Shown here piece by piece: positions 18,693 to 29,056 of a DNA stretch of 64,000 nt. The stretch is from Vibrio astriarenae (GTDB taxonomy: Bacteria > Pseudomonadota > Gammaproteobacteria > Enterobacterales > Vibrionaceae): NCBI RefSeq assembly GCF_010587385.1, contig NZ_CP047476.1, positions 992,001-1,056,000 of the forward strand, read 5' to 3'. The notes under the pieces were generated by a model that saw nothing but the letters and a program-made list of their open reading frames with translations, ran no database searches and was not told the DNA's origin. The position numbers were made by a program, and so were the translations under genes. Each line of letters begins with the position of its first letter. The stretch's first letter is position 1.

Positions 18693-21101
18693 TCAAGTCA
18701 ATAATTGTACGACCAAATTATCCAATTCGTCTTTTGAGGGGACTTTACTCTCCTTCAATTGCGTTTGAATCGACTTTAGCAGCTTTTGTCCTTGTATGTT
18801 CTCTGCTTCAAGCATAGGTTCAATTCCCTCAACCGCCTGTAGTGCCTGCTCAAACTCCTCGTTATCGAGGGAGATACTCAAATCGATGACTAGAGCCTCT
18901 AATTCATCTTCGAAATCGTCTATCGAGGTTGGTTGATATTGACGGAGTTTATCGACATAAAAATAGAGCGCATCTTCAAGCTCTTTATCTTTCACTGGTT
19001 TGGCTATGATATGATCAACACCCGCTGAAATCATTCGTTGCTTGGTTTCTTCAAACACATCAGCAGTACAACCTAGAATAAGCACTTCTGCATTACGTGA
19101 GCCCAACTGACGAATATGTCGCGTTGCCTCAACACCATCCATGATTGGCATGTGGTTATCCATTAATATCAGGTCATAAGTATCTGTAGATAAGCGCTCT
19201 AAAGCCCTTTCTCCATTTTCTGCGATAAAGACTTCAAACCCCTTACCTTTTAGCAAGGCTTCTAGAATAATGGCATTCGTACGGTTATCTTCGACAATAA
19301 GGGCTCTTAATCCAGAGAGGTTATTAGTATAGTCATTGGAAAGCTGCGGGGTAGTCGCGGTCGCCAGCTCAACCTTGATCACCACCTCGAAGCTCGACCC
19401 TATTCCCAGCTCACTGTTCAGAGTAATGCTGCCGTCCATCAGCTCGACAATCTGTTTTACTATCGCTAAGCCCAAGCCAGTGCCGCCAAATCGCCTTGTG
19501 GTTGTCGACTCTGCTTGCTCAAAGGGGGTAAACACCTTGTCTTGAGCATCTTTAGCTATTCCGACGCCGGTGTCTCTCACTCGAATACTCAAAAAGTGAT
19601 TTTCACCAACATGAAGCTCTTTAAAGTGTACTTCGATGAGACCTCTAGAAGTAAACTTAACGGCATTGTTGAGCAGATTAAATAGAATCTGCCTAACACG
19701 AGCTTTATCCGCCATATACCAGCGATCAATCGGCACCTCTGAGTGCACTTTAAACTCTAACCCCTTCTCGGTACACAAGGTGTGATAGACGCTATTGACA
19801 CTGCCTATAATGTTCTCTAGTGGAAATACGCCTTTATCTAGCTCTAGTTTACCCTGCTCAATTTTCGAGAAGTCGAGAATCTCATTGAGCAGCGTCATCA
19901 TGTGGTCGCCTGATTCATACAGTGTGCGCATCATCTTGCGCTGCTCTGCATTGAGGTCACTTTTCAATAGGATTTGTGCTGTGCCCAGTACACCATTCAT
20001 TGGGGTTCTAATCTCATGAGACAACGTCGCGAGAAACGCACTTTTTGCTTCGGTTGAAACCTCAGCCTTCTTCCGCTCTTCATCCAGGAACGCTGTTTTT
20101 TGGTTGAAGCTATCGATCAAGAAACGGATCTCATCGTTACTCCCATAATCGATATCAATGGTGCCTGTCGCCTCAGAGTCACGAACGTTCTCTGCAATTG
20201 ATACAATCGGCTTGATGAGATATTGATTCAACATGTAGTAAACAAGCAGTATGCAGCAAAGCAAAATAGGTATTAGGCCTATTTCTACTTGCGACACCAA
20301 CTGCATCACTTGGTCACTGACCAAGTGTTTCGAGTTGACGACATCGACTTCCCAATTGAAATCACCAAACTCACGATGACTAATATAGATATCATCCACA
20401 ATGTTAAAGTCGTAGTGAGTAATCGTAGCACCAAAGCCATCTTTTAGAATAACGCCGAGGTCGTAGTTTTCTGCATGCTCCCGAACATAATCAATGAGCC
20501 CCTCAAGAGACAGATCCACGGTGGCAACGCCTGCAAAATCACCATCGACATAATAAGCTGAGGAGGCCGTGATCATTTGGACATGGGTGAATGGATCGAT
20601 ATAGACCGGGGACCAGGTAAACACACCTGAGGCTTGATTCATAACGCTACGATACCAATCTTGATTATCATAGCCGCCATTCTCGGCGTTATCCCAAGAG
20701 TAAATCTGTTCGATAAGCCCATCACGAGCTCGGTTATAGAAGAGGCTTTGATAAGGTATGTCTTCGTCTACACTGTAGGGTTTAGGCCATAAGCCTCCAC
20801 TCACGACGACTCCTTCTAGGTTGATAAACAAAGAATAAAGTGTGTCTGCTTGCTGTTGTGGTGTGAGGTTAGCGGCTCCGACACTCACAATGCTGTTGAG
20901 GGTGGTCAGTGAGTTATTGAGCTTATCTTCGATTTGAGAAGCGAGCAGTTGTGTCCTCACGTCTAAGTTCTGCTGGAGCTGCTTTCTGATGGGGTGCTCT
21001 ACAACATGAAACACAACGGTACCAATAACCGTAATGAACAAAATCATATATATCGCGAGAGCGATTTTACTTTTGCGACGCAGCGAAGACGTGTGCTTCA
21101 T
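18693..21101 (-). CDS. Hybrid sensor histidine kinase (Cache-HAMP-HisKA-HATPase-REC)
   Basis: 802 residues from ATG 21101; a TTG 33 bases upstream is possible, but the ATG gives the cleaner membrane N-terminus. Order: TM1 (about 12-32), a periplasmic Cache-like sensor (about 35-265, with GGLWPKPYSVDEDIPYQSLF), TM2 (about 275-292), HAMP, HisKA with phospho-His at about 362 (FLATLSHEIRTPMNGVLG), HATPase (RVRDTGVGIAKDAQDKVF, then GGTGLGLAIVK) and a receiver domain with the acceptor Asp in LILMDNHMPIMDG. No HPt domain is evident after the receiver, and no response regulator gene is adjacent, so phosphate probably passes to an unlinked HPt/regulator. The ligand is unknown; dCache domains often bind amino acids or carboxylates. 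Confidence 0.88.
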   Translation of the reverse strand: MKHTSSLRRKSKIALAIYMILFITVIGTVVFHVVEHPIRKQLQQNLDVRTQLLASQIEDKLNNSLTTLNSIVSVGAANLTPQQQADTLYSLFINLEGVVVSGGLWPKPYSVDEDIPYQSLFYNRARDGLIEQIYSWDNAENGGYDNQDWYRSVMNQASGVFTWSPVYIDPFTHVQMITASSAYYVDGDFAGVATVDLSLEGLIDYVREHAENYDLGVILKDGFGATITHYDFNIVDDIYISHREFGDFNWEVDVVNSKHLVSDQVMQLVSQVEIGLIPILLCCILLVYYMLNQYLIKPIVSIAENVRDSEATGTIDIDYGSNDEIRFLIDSFNQKTAFLDEERKKAEVSTEAKSAFLATLSHEIRTPMNGVLGTAQILLKSDLNAEQRKMMRTLYESGDHMMTLLNEILDFSKIEQGKLELDKGVFPLENIIGSVNSVYHTLCTEKGLEFKVHSEVPIDRWYMADKARVRQILFNLLNNAVKFTSRGLIEVHFKELHVGENHFLSIRVRDTGVGIAKDAQDKVFTPFEQAESTTTRRFGGTGLGLAIVKQIVELMDGSITLNSELGIGSSFEVVIKVELATATTPQLSNDYTNNLSGLRALIVEDNRTNAIILEALLKGKGFEVFIAENGERALERLSTDTYDLILMDNHMPIMDGVEATRHIRQLGSRNAEVLILGCTADVFEETKQRMISAGVDHIIAKPVKDKELEDALYFYVDKLRQYQPTSIDDFEDELEALVIDLSISLDNEEFEQALQAVEGIEPMLEAENIQGQKLLKSIQTQLKESKVPSKDELDNLVVQLLT

Positions 21102-21272
21102 TAGACGATGATGATCCTTGTCGTATATAAGCAATAAGTTGCTCTTTTAATAGCCTTGTTTCAAAACTAACCACACTCGGATGTTCTGGCAAGGAATTTT
21201 CCTGATTTTTGAGCCTTGCCTTGTTACACTGTGGCGCAAATGAGATTTTTTTCATCATCAGGATTTAAAGAT

Positions 21273-21860
21273 ATGGAAAGTAATGTGACTCTTTCACAAC
21301 TGATTGCCAACAACGAGCTTCAAGACAAACTACTCAGTGAGGCACAAACTCGCGGTTTCATCACCGCAATGTCATCTGCCCCGTATCTACTCGAAGCGAA
21401 TGAGTGGCTCCCTTTCCTTTGGGGTGGCGCTGAACAGGCTCCGTTCACCGACGGTGAGCAGCTTGAGGAATACATTCAACTGGTCATCAACATTTGGAAT
21501 GAGTCTGGCCCTCAGTTGCTAGAGGGTACATGGCAGTGGCCAGAAGGCTGTGAACTCGATGATGAAGATATTGTGACAGAAGCGACTCGCGAGTTCTGTG
21601 AAGGTATGCTGCAAGGTTGGCAACTCTGCCGTGATGATTGGGAAACATTGATGCCGGAAAAAAGTGAAGACAACGCTCTGTTGGGTGGCGTACTTCTTTC
21701 TTTGTCTATGCTTTATGATCCACTGACTTCGCTCGCGACGTTAAAAGAGCAAGGTATGGAAGGCTTAGAGCAGTTTGAAGAGATCTTCAATGCAATGCCT
21801 GTGATGCTTTGCGGTATTGCTCAACGCGGCCAAAGCTTGGCGCAAGCAGAAAACGAATAG
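21273..21860 (+). CDS. UPF0149 / YecA-YgfB family protein
   Basis: 195 residues from the ATG at 21273, which has AGGA 9 bases upstream; an earlier ATG at 21216 would add 19 residues that look unlike the family. Acidic, helical protein (NELQDKLLSEAQTRGFITAMSSAPYLLEANEWLPFLWGG; EFCEGMLQGWQLCRDDWE). This is the UPF0149 fold, in which the conserved GFITAM and FCEGMLQGW segments are typical. It lacks the C-terminal SEC-C zinc motif present in YecA of enterobacteria. Function unknown. Monocistronic, ending at a strong shared terminator. Confidence 0.8.
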   Translation: MESNVTLSQLIANNELQDKLLSEAQTRGFITAMSSAPYLLEANEWLPFLWGGAEQAPFTDGEQLEEYIQLVINIWNESGPQLLEGTWQWPEGCELDDEDIVTEATREFCEGMLQGWQLCRDDWETLMPEKSEDNALLGGVLLSLSMLYDPLTSLATLKEQGMEGLEQFEEIFNAMPVMLCGIAQRGQSLAQAENE

Positions 21861-21888
21861 ATAGCGCTGATGAGTTTCCAACCATCAT

Positions 21889-21921
21889 AAAAAACGGAGC
21901 CGACTGAAGGCTCCGTTTTTT
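21889..21921. terminator. Bidirectional terminator between the UPF0149 gene and nadA
   Basis: AAAAAACGGAGCC / GGCTCCGTTTTTT hairpin serving both converging genes. Confidence 0.9.
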
Positions 21922-21951
21922 ATTCAACTGATGGGCTCAAACACACCTTAT

Positions 21952-23013
21952 CTACGCGTTACCTTTCACCTGAACATTCAACTGTTCAGCAAAATCTAAC
22001 ATGCGGTTTAGCGGAATAAGTGATTTAACGCGCACCGCTTCATCGACAAAGATTTCATGCTCTGCTCCGCCCTCACGCAGTGCTTGCTCAATCGCCTGGA
22101 GGCCGTTCATTGCCATCCAAGGACAGTGTGCACAACTACGACAGGTTGCGCCTGCGCCCGCTGTCGGTGCTTCAATGAGCTCTTTCTCTGGCACGAGTTG
22201 TTGCATCTTGAAGAAGATACCTTTGTCTGTTGCAACGATCATTTGCTGATGAGGTAGCTCTTTTGCTGCTTTGATGAGTTGGCTGGTAGAACCTACTGCA
22301 TCTGCAAGCTCAACGACACTTGCTGGTGACTCAGGGTGAACGAGAATCGCTGCGTCAGGGTAGACGTTCTTCATCTTACGCAATGCGTCAGCTGAAAACT
22401 CATCGTGTACGACACACTCTGCATTCCACAGTAGCATCTCTGCGCCTGTTTTGTTTGAGATGTACGAGCCCAGGTGACGGTCAGGCCCCCAGATGATCTG
22501 TTTACCTTCGTCATCGAGATGTTCAACGATCTCTAGAGCAATGCTTGACGTTACCACCCAGTCTGCACGTGCTTTAACTGCGGCGGATGTGTTCGCATAT
22601 ACCACAACAGTGTGGTTAGGGTGAGCATCACAAAACTCAGTAAACTTGTCTTCTGGACAGCCTAAGTCCAATGAACACTCCGCTTCAAGTGTTGGCATGA
22701 GGATGCGCTTTTCTGGAGTCAGGATTTTCGCAGATTCACCCATGAAGCGAACGCCTGCGATGATCAGAGTGCTTGCATCGTGACGATTACCAAATTTCGC
22801 CATCTCAAGTGAATCGCCGACAAAGCCGCCCGTTTCTTCAGCTAGTGCCTGAATTTCAGGGTCAGTGTAGTAGTGTGCGATAAGTACAGCGTCTTTCTCT
22901 TTTAGTAGCTGTTTGATCTTCGCAACATACTGAGACTTTTGCTCGTCTGAAAGTGGTGTAGGCTTTGGTGGAAAAGGATACACAGTGTCGATTTTGTCTA
23001 GGATATGGCTCAT
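21952..23013 (-). CDS. nadA: Quinolinate synthase NadA
   Basis: 353 residues from ATG 23013 ([21 protein letters not shown]), the start that matches other NadA proteins; the frame is open 14 codons further. It condenses iminoaspartate with dihydroxyacetone phosphate to quinolinate in de novo NAD synthesis, using a [4Fe-4S] cluster. Seen: [28 protein letters not shown] with one cluster Cys, [20 protein letters not shown], and the C-terminal [17 protein letters not shown] carrying the other cluster Cys. Cytosolic. Located after the tol-pal operon, as usual in vibrios, but separated from it by repeats and a terminator. Confidence 0.95.
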   Translation of the reverse strand: MSHILDKIDTVYPFPPKPTPLSDEQKSQYVAKIKQLLKEKDAVLIAHYYTDPEIQALAEETGGFVGDSLEMAKFGNRHDASTLIIAGVRFMGESAKILTPEKRILMPTLEAECSLDLGCPEDKFTEFCDAHPNHTVVVYANTSAAVKARADWVVTSSIALEIVEHLDDEGKQIIWGPDRHLGSYISNKTGAEMLLWNAECVVHDEFSADALRKMKNVYPDAAILVHPESPASVVELADAVGSTSQLIKAAKELPHQQMIVATDKGIFFKMQQLVPEKELIEAPTAGAGATCRSCAHCPWMAMNGLQAIEQALREGGAEHEIFVDEAVRVKSLIPLNRMLDFAEQLNVQVKGNA

Positions 23014-23106
23014 TGCCAGCGCTCTCAATCTTCCAATAATCCGGGAATTGTACACCTAGAGAAAAGCAGGATCAAAGGTTGCGAGAAGGTAACGCCGGTG
23101 GTTGGT

Positions 23107-23290
23107 CAACTCCCCTGCCTAGATACTGAAATAAATCCAGTATGACGGTGGTTAAAAGTATCACTGTGGTTAAAAGCGTGTCATTTTGAGCTACCGCGCG
23201 TCATTTTGAACTTGTTTCAAAATTTACTCAAAGGGAACGCCGGTGCTTAGTCAACTCCCCGGCCTAGATACTGAAATAAATTCAGTATGA
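23107..23290. repeat. Two copies of a dispersed intergenic repeat
   Basis: Copies at 23107-23146 and 23252-23290 share AACTCCCC[TG]GCCTAGATAC followed by TGAAATAAAT[TC]CAGTATGAC. ATACTGAA and TTCAGTAT form an inverted pair inside each. Between them are two GTCATTTTGA units. A third copy lies near ruvC at 35077-35116. The 362-base gap between nadA and cpoB holds little else. Confidence 0.7.
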
Positions 23291-23325
23291 CAAGTATTAA
23301 GTGTGCGCAGTATTTTGGGGCTCGT

Positions 23326-23353
23326 AAAAGAAAAGGCAACCGAGGTTGCCTTT
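23326..23353 (-). terminator. Terminator of the tol-pal-cpoB operon
   Basis: On the minus strand AAAGGCAACC-TC-GGTTGCCTTTTCTTTT: stem with T-rich tail, 22 bases after the cpoB stop. Confidence 0.85.
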
Positions 23354-23375
23354 GAATTCTATCTTAAGGTATTCG

Positions 23376-24164
23376 TCACTTAATTCGTTGCTGCGCCAAG
23401 TTAGCAGAAGCACTGTTTGGGTGCTCTGAAATAACCTGTTGGTAGTACTTGTTCGCAGCATCAGCATTGTTGTTGCGCGATGCAATATCACCAAGTTTCA
23501 ATAGCGCATCAGAACGCTTGTTAGAATCTTCGTAAGCCACCACAGCTGCGAAGCTCTTCACCGCCTCTTTATCTTGCTTTTTAGCAAAGTAAAGCTGACC
23601 TAACCAGTAGTGCGCATTCGCACTATAGGTTGAATCAGGGTAATTCTCTTGAAACTCTTGAAAAGCGATAATGGCCGCACCGTAATCACGCTGCTTAAGC
23701 ACCAGATCAACGGCGGCTTGATACGCTTCTTGCTCGCCCGCATTAGATGATGCCTTACCACCCTTTGGTGCTTCTGGCGCTTCATCTGGAATAACAGCGA
23801 CAGGCGCTTGGTTGCGCACTTTGTCCAGCTCAACATACAACTCACGCTGACGTTGCAGCATCTGCTGCAGTTCATAGCTGTTTTGCTCAAGAAGGCCACG
23901 TAATTCACTGATTTCCAGTGCCATGTCATCCATTTGCAGCTGCATGCGTGCTTGTGTGCGGTTACGGTTTTCCAGCATACGCTCTAGTCGTTCAACATCA
24001 GACTCGGGCGCAGATGAAACGGCTCGAGTCGTGTTTGAAGACGAAGAATTAAGATCTGCGACAGGAGCAGGATTTGCAAAAACAGTTCCCGACAGCGCAA
24101 GAGCTAAACCAGACAGCGTAAAAACTCGACCCGTTGTAATGATGCGTTTAGCCAACATAAGCAT
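23376..24164 (-). CDS. cpoB: Cell division coordinator CpoB (YbgF)
   Basis: About 262 residues with a signal peptide (LSGLALALSGTVFA). An N-terminal trimerising coiled coil follows (about 55-110: LERMLENRNRTQARMQLQMD, LLEQNSYELQQMLQRQRELY), then a linker, then a C-terminal TPR domain (EAYQAAVDLVLKQRDYGAAI; DSTYSANAHYWLGQLYFAKK; SDALLKLGDIA). Periplasmic; it links peptidoglycan synthesis by PBP1B with Tol-driven outer-membrane constriction. Last gene of the tol-pal operon. ATG 24164 follows AAGGAG by 4 bases; a second ATG at 24158 is an equally possible start. Confidence 0.93.
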   Translation of the reverse strand: MLMLAKRIITTGRVFTLSGLALALSGTVFANPAPVADLNSSSSNTTRAVSSAPESDVERLERMLENRNRTQARMQLQMDDMALEISELRGLLEQNSYELQQMLQRQRELYVELDKVRNQAPVAVIPDEAPEAPKGGKASSNAGEQEAYQAAVDLVLKQRDYGAAIIAFQEFQENYPDSTYSANAHYWLGQLYFAKKQDKEAVKSFAAVVAYEDSNKRSDALLKLGDIASRNNNADAANKYYQQVISEHPNSASANLAQQRIK

Positions 24165-24213
24165 CACTCTCCTTTTTATGTCTATACCTTGGCTCTAAAT
24201 GAACCGGTAGAAA

Positions 24214-24765
24214 TTAGTATACCAATACCGCGCGACGGTTCTTAGCGTAAGCTTCTTCAGACTGACCGAAAACAAGTGGCTTCTCTTCGCCGTAGCTCAC
24301 GATAGAAACTTGCTCTGATTGAACACCTAGTGCTTGCAGGTACTTAGCAACTGCTACTGCACGACGCTCACCTAGTGCGATGTTGTACTCTGGAGTACCG
24401 CGCTCATCTGCGTGACCTTCAACAGTGACGTTTTTAGCTGGGTTAGACACTAGGAATGAAGCGTGTGCTGCTAGCACTTCTTCGTAGTCGCCAGCAATAG
24501 AAGCGTTGTCAAAAGCAAAGTAAATTGTAGAGGTTTCAGCTAGGGCTTTCTCTTGAAGCTCTTGCTCAGAAAGTGCGCCTTCACCGCCTTCGATCGGAGA
24601 AACAACAGTGTTATCCGTTGTTGAACCTTCACCTGCAGGTTGGCTTGTTTCGTAATCTGTAGAAGAACCTTCTGCGTTAACCGCATCATCAGTTGAACTA
24701 CATGCTGTCATCGCCAGTACAGGTACTGCAATCATCAGGCCTTTGAACACTTTGCTAAGTTGCAT
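24214..24765 (-). CDS. pal: Peptidoglycan-associated lipoprotein Pal
   Basis: 183 residues. Lipobox LAMTAC (Cys near 22) after the signal, an acidic Thr/Ser-rich linker, then the OmpA-like peptidoglycan-binding domain: [31 protein letters not shown] and a basic NRRAVLVY end. Outer-membrane lipoprotein that binds peptidoglycan and TolB. It lies 18 bases downstream of tolB in the same operon. Confidence 0.96.
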   Translation of the reverse strand: MQLSKVFKGLMIAVPVLAMTACSSTDDAVNAEGSSTDYETSQPAGEGSTTDNTVVSPIEGGEGALSEQELQEKALAETSTIYFAFDNASIAGDYEEVLAAHASFLVSNPAKNVTVEGHADERGTPEYNIALGERRAVAVAKYLQALGVQSEQVSIVSYGEEKPLVFGQSEEAYAKNRRAVLVY

Positions 24766-24783
24766 CTAAATATTCCTTTTATA

Positions 24784-26142
24784 TTATTTCAAAAATGGGG
24801 ACCAAGCGGGCGCACGAACACGACCGTTAGTCAGAGGTAAACGAGCTTTGAAACGTCCATCAATAGAAACCATTGATAGAACATTCGCCTGGTTATACGT
24901 TGAGCTATAAATCACCATACTGCCGTTTGGTGCAATGCTTGGTGACTCATCGAGCAACGTTTCAGTCAAAATCTGCACAGCGCCCGTTTCCAAATCTTGT
25001 TTGGCTAGGTTGAACTGACCAGAATTATTCTGATTCACCATAACCATAAAACGACCATCTGGTGTAATTTGTCCACTTAGGTTTTGCATACCTTGCCAAG
25101 TCAAACGCTTAGCAGTGCCACCGTTCTCAGACATTTGGTAAATCTGTGGGCGTCCGCCGCGGTCCGAAGTAAACACGAGACTGTCACCGTCTGGTGTCCA
25201 ATAAGGTTCAGTGTTGTTTGAGCGACCTTTGGTAAGCTGCTCTAACTTACGAGTTTTCAGATCCAGAGTGTAAAGATGTAAACTACCTGACTTCGACAGT
25301 ACGAGAGCGAGCTTGTCACCATCAGGAGAGAAGCGTGGTGCGCCATTGTGACGAGGATATGACGTCAACTTCTCGCGCTTGCCAGTGTAGATATCCATCA
25401 TAAAGATCTCTGACTGGCCATTCTGGAAGCTTACGTAGGCAAGCTTGCTGCCGTCAGGGGACCATGCTGGTGACATTAAAGGTTGTTTTGAACGCAGAAC
25501 CAATCGCTCATTGTAGCCATCGTAATCAGCCACACGAAGTTGGTATGGGTAGTCAGCATCTTCTTGAACAACTACATAAGCAATACGCGTGCGGAAAGCG
25601 CCTTTTTCACCCGTCAGCTCTTCATAAATAAGATCAGAAATTCGGTGAGCGTACTCACGCATACGATTCTTAGGAACCGTCGCCACTTTATTGAACAGAA
25701 TATGGTCACGTGAAGAGACAAGCTGACCATCCGAAGACAGCGCCTTTGCATCACCTTGTGTTAATTGACCACGAACAATATCAATCAACTGGTAGTTAAC
25801 ACGATAATCGCCGGTTTCTGTTTGAGTAACCGCACCGACCACAATGGAATCCACACCGGTGTTTGTCCACTGGTCAAAGTCAACTTCACTCTCACCGTAT
25901 GGCGTCTGTGGCATATCATTTACACGTAATGGGTTAAACTTACCACTTCGTTGGAGATCCGATGCGATCACCGCTGAGATGTCTTGTGGTAACGGCTCTT
26001 GCCCTTCCCACTTGAAAGGGACAATCGCTATTGGACGTGCGGAGTTGATGCCTTCAGTGATCACCAACTCCAAGGCAGCGTGTGCAGTCGAGACTGCCGC
26101 TGTGAGGGATAAGATAAATCCTAAAAATACTCGCTTTAGCAC
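24784..26142 (-). CDS. tolB: Tol-Pal system protein TolB
   Basis: 452 residues from GTG 26142, which has AGGA 8 bases upstream and is followed directly by a signal peptide ([20 protein letters not shown]). The frame stays open further upstream, but that part lacks signal-like character. The N-terminal domain ([20 protein letters not shown], the Pal/TolA-contact part) is followed by a six-bladed propeller of WSPDG-type repeats ([48 protein letters not shown]). Periplasmic partner of Pal, TolA and colicins. Co-operonic with tolA and pal. Confidence 0.95.
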   Translation of the reverse strand: MLKRVFLGFILSLTAAVSTAHAALELVITEGINSARPIAIVPFKWEGQEPLPQDISAVIASDLQRSGKFNPLRVNDMPQTPYGESEVDFDQWTNTGVDSIVVGAVTQTETGDYRVNYQLIDIVRGQLTQGDAKALSSDGQLVSSRDHILFNKVATVPKNRMREYAHRISDLIYEELTGEKGAFRTRIAYVVVQEDADYPYQLRVADYDGYNERLVLRSKQPLMSPAWSPDGSKLAYVSFQNGQSEIFMMDIYTGKREKLTSYPRHNGAPRFSPDGDKLALVLSKSGSLHLYTLDLKTRKLEQLTKGRSNNTEPYWTPDGDSLVFTSDRGGRPQIYQMSENGGTAKRLTWQGMQNLSGQITPDGRFMVMVNQNNSGQFNLAKQDLETGAVQILTETLLDESPSIAPNGSMVIYSSTYNQANVLSMVSIDGRFKARLPLTNGRVRAPAWSPFLK

Positions 26143-26249
26143 AAGCTTGTTCCTTACTGTTGTATTTTTGGTCCAATCAACACCGCAAATCATTGCCGTG
26201 TGTACATTATGGTGTGGTTTAACGCCCACACCTCCCTATGCAAATGTTT

Positions 26250-27308
26250 TTATAACTCTACGGTTAGGTTGATGTTTTTAAGCTGCTCAACAACCGCAGG
26301 TTGATTACTTGGTAATGGGAAAGACGACACTTGAGTCACCGCGCGCTTGGTTGCGTTACAAAGCCTGCTGTCACCGTTAATAATAGACAGGTTGCCTAAT
26401 ATCGCGCCGGATCCTGTCGGAATGAGACGCAGGTTAACCTGACATGACTTTCCCCGATAGCTATCCTCTACTAGGAGGTTCTGCTTAATCAATTGCTTAT
26501 AGATTTCACCATAGCGCGCTGCTTCCGACTGGTTGAACTGAGATTGTGCCGCTTGGTTGAGCTCAGATTCCGCTTCCATACCTGCAAAGATATCGTTCAA
26601 TGCGGCCTCTTGCTCTTGGCGTTCGCGCTCAAGTCTCTCTAAACGCTCTTGCTCTTGACGCGCTTTCTCAGCCGCCTCTTTTGCTGCACGCTCTTTCTCA
26701 ATACGCTCTTGCTCTGCACGTTCTGCGGCTTCACGCTCGATACGAGCACGTTCTTCTGCTTCGGCAGCCGCTTTCTCGCGAGCAACACGCTCTTCTTCTG
26801 CTTTACGTATTGCTTCTTCTTTTGCTTTACGCTCAGCTTCCAGTTTTGCAGCTTTCTCCTGCTCTTGGCGAACACGTTCTTGCTGCTTACGCACGCGCTC
26901 TTCTTCCGCTTTGCGCTCTTGCTCTTTCTTTTGACGAGCCACTTCTGCTTCACGAGCCGCTTTGGCTTCACGCGCCTGCTGCTCTTTTAACTTGCGAATA
27001 CGTTCTTCTTCAGCGCGTCGGTTTTTCTCAAGCTGCTCACTTTCACGACGCAACTTATCGAGTCTATCATGCTCACGCTTAGCCGCCGCTTCACGTTCAG
27101 CGCGGATCTGCTGGGCTTGTTTACGTACAATCGCCGGATCAACCACCACCGCTTGGACCATCTGCCCTTGCGGCTCGGGTTTAGACACAGAGAAATCAGT
27201 ACCCACAAGCAGTGCAACAATCACTGCGGCATGGATACCAAAAGAGATAGCCAGAGGCTTGCCCAATCCGTGTTTCTTGGTTCGTCTCTCTCTCATGATG
27301 GACTGCAT
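26250..27308 (-). CDS. tolA: Tol-Pal system protein TolA
   Basis: 352 residues. Short cytoplasmic N-terminus, one transmembrane helix (PLAISFGIHAAVIVALLVG), then a very long Lys/Arg/Glu/Ala-rich helix (about residues 60-245) spanning the periplasm and a globular C-terminal domain (YGEIYKQLIKQNLLVEDSYR, CQVNLRLIPTGSGAIL). It transmits proton-motive energy from TolQR to TolB-Pal. The start immediately follows the tolR stop; MRERR 12 bases in is the alternative start. The repetitive codon use creates long meaningless antisense frames here. Confidence 0.95.
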   Translation of the reverse strand: MQSIMRERRTKKHGLGKPLAISFGIHAAVIVALLVGTDFSVSKPEPQGQMVQAVVVDPAIVRKQAQQIRAEREAAAKREHDRLDKLRRESEQLEKNRRAEEERIRKLKEQQAREAKAAREAEVARQKKEQERKAEEERVRKQQERVRQEQEKAAKLEAERKAKEEAIRKAEEERVAREKAAAEAEERARIEREAAERAEQERIEKERAAKEAAEKARQEQERLERLERERQEQEAALNDIFAGMEAESELNQAAQSQFNQSEAARYGEIYKQLIKQNLLVEDSYRGKSCQVNLRLIPTGSGAILGNLSIINGDSRLCNATKRAVTQVSSFPLPSNQPAVVEQLKNINLTVEL

Positions 27309-27752
27309 CTACTCCTTGATGTCCGTTAACAAGCCAACTTTATCGATGCCGGCGCGACTAAGTTCATCCAAAACCAACACGACATCAGCGTATGGCGTCG
27401 CTGCATCACCGCCTACTGCCACCGGTGAGTCAGGTTTCAACGCCAACTCCGCTTTGACTCGAACAATAATATCTTGAATACCCATACCACGGACAACGTC
27501 TTCGTCGTTGACGCTCAAACCTAAATTACCATTACGATCAATTTCGACAATGATAAAGCTAGACTCTGAGTCTCCTGCTAACTCGGTTGCAGGCTTGGCA
27601 TTTGAGGTTTTTGGTAATTCAACATCGACCCCTTGCGTAATGAAGGGAGATGTCACCATAAAAATGATCAGCAGAACCAGCATAACGTCGATGTAAGGTA
27701 CAACGTTAATCTCAGCTGTCATTTTACGTTTTTTAGGTTGATAACCCGCCAT
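27309..27752 (-). CDS. tolR: Tol-Pal system protein TolR
   Basis: 147 residues. ExbD/TolR family: cytoplasmic start (KKRKMTAEINVVPYIDVMLV), one transmembrane helix carrying the conserved proton-path Asp (YIDVMLVLLIIFMVTSPF), and a periplasmic domain that dimerises. It forms the stator/motor with TolQ. Lies between tolQ (22-base gap) and tolA (no gap). Confidence 0.96.
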   Translation of the reverse strand: MAGYQPKKRKMTAEINVVPYIDVMLVLLIIFMVTSPFITQGVDVELPKTSNAKPATELAGDSESSFIIVEIDRNGNLGLSVNDEDVVRGMGIQDIIVRVKAELALKPDSPVAVGGDAATPYADVVLVLDELSRAGIDKVGLLTDIKE

Positions 27753-27774
27753 GATGTCTCCTCAAGCACCTAAA

Positions 27775-28464
27775 CTAGTGCTGCTCCTTGGAAGCCATCG
27801 CTTGGCGATGCAAAATGGTGTGAAACTCTTCAGAGAACGTCGCGTAAGAGTGCTCAAGTTTACCCACTTTATTACTTAAGCTGTTATACGCCATGACCGC
27901 AGGGATAGCGGCGAATAGACCCATTGCTGTTGCAATCAGTGCTTCCGCAATACCTGGTGCAACCATCGCTAGGGTTGCCTGCTTTACTTCACCAAGAGCA
28001 ATAAACGCATGCATGATACCCCATACCGTGCCAAACAGGCCGATGTACGGACTGATAGAGCCCACAGTTGCAAGGAACGGTAGGTTGGTTTCCAAATCAT
28101 CCACTTCGCGAGCCACTGCGACGCGCATCGCACGGCCTGTTGCTTCCATAACGAAGTCAGGAGAGTCTGGGTTACTCTTGCGCAGGCGAGCAAACTCAGT
28201 AAAGCCGGAGTAAAAAATCTCTTCATTACCCGCTAATTCGTCTTTACGTTTTTTCACACCTTGGTAGACGATAGAGAGGTCGTTTCCGGACCAGAATTTG
28301 TCTTCAAAATCTTCTGCGTCTTTCTCGGCTTGTTTGATCGCTTTACTGCGTTTAATGATCATGGCCCAAGAAATCACTGACATACCCAACAGGGTCAGCA
28401 TCACAAGTTTTACGAGTAAGCTTGCTTGTAAAAAGAGATCGAAAAAAGAAATATCAGCAGTCAC
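27775..28464 (-). CDS. tolQ: Tol-Pal system protein TolQ
   Basis: 229 residues. MotA/TolQ/ExbB family with three transmembrane segments; conserved [20 protein letters not shown] and [20 protein letters not shown] are clear. Inner-membrane proton channel of the Tol motor. Its start overlaps the ybgC stop by 11 bases. Confidence 0.97.
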   Translation of the reverse strand: MTADISFFDLFLQASLLVKLVMLTLLGMSVISWAMIIKRSKAIKQAEKDAEDFEDKFWSGNDLSIVYQGVKKRKDELAGNEEIFYSGFTEFARLRKSNPDSPDFVMEATGRAMRVAVAREVDDLETNLPFLATVGSISPYIGLFGTVWGIMHAFIALGEVKQATLAMVAPGIAEALIATAMGLFAAIPAVMAYNSLSNKVGKLEHSYATFSEEFHTILHRQAMASKEQH

Positions 28465-28873
28465 TTGCGGTTAACTCCAAAAGTAGCTCATTGGGGATGG
28501 CCTTTGGCCTCATTTTATCGGTATCGACACATGCTATCTTAACCGTGGCTCGACACAATGTTTTCCCCTCGGGATTGACAATCTCTTGACAGAAAGACAG
28601 TGAAACCTTCTTAAATTCACGGATATATGTCTTTACTGTTAGATGATCGTCAAGTTGTGCACCTTGCAAAAAATCAATACCCATGTGTCGGACAACGAAG
28701 CCAATCTTTTGTTCCAGCAGTACTTGTTGCGAAATATTAACAGAACGTAATAGCTCCGTTCGTGCACGCTCAAAGTACTTTAGGTAATTAGAATGGTATA
28801 CGACACCACCAGCATCTGTATCTTCATAGTAGATAGTTACAGGCCAATGAAAGGGGCTATCGACAGTATGCAA
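28454..28873 (-). CDS. ybgC: Acyl-CoA thioesterase YbgC
   Basis: 139 residues from a TTG at 28873 ([20 protein letters not shown]). The frame is open to 29005, but that would run into the cyd-operon terminator, and family members begin just before the [12 protein letters not shown] segment. Hot-dog fold thioesterase with catalytic Asp in [20 protein letters not shown]. First gene of ybgC-tolQRAB-pal-cpoB. The start codon has only a weak ribosome site, so it is the least certain point of this entry. Confidence 0.88.
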   Translation of the reverse strand: MHTVDSPFHWPVTIYYEDTDAGGVVYHSNYLKYFERARTELLRSVNISQQVLLEQKIGFVVRHMGIDFLQGAQLDDHLTVKTYIREFKKVSLSFCQEIVNPEGKTLCRATVKIACVDTDKMRPKAIPNELLLELTASDC

Positions 28874-28991
28874 AATAACATCCGAATTTGGTTTACACGA
28901 ATGAGTTACTATAACCCAAAGTTTTATTGAGTGTTTAGCATTTAAGTCATTTTTTGATAAGAAATACCAACTTATCGCACTGATATTGCAT

Positions 28992-29027
28992 AAAAAAAGC
29001 GCCAACGTGACCGTTGGCGCTTTTTTG
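28992..29027 (-). terminator. Terminator of the cydABX-ybgE operon
   Basis: AAAAAAAGCGCCAACG / CGTTGGCGCTTTTTT hairpin; separates ybgE from ybgC. Confidence 0.9.
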
Positions 29028-29056
29028 TTAAATTAAATCTGTCACTCGGTGATTTA

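Noticed and set aside
26600..27477. Several long open frames antisense to and out of frame with tolA (up to 171 codons)
   Set aside because: They mirror the Lys/Glu/Ala-rich repetitive codons of the TolA helix, give Leu/Ser/Arg-rich nonsense and have no ribosome sites.
28874..29005. N-terminal extension of ybgC by 44 codons
   Set aside because: Would translate through the cyd-operon terminator; the family start lies at the [12 protein letters not shown] segment.
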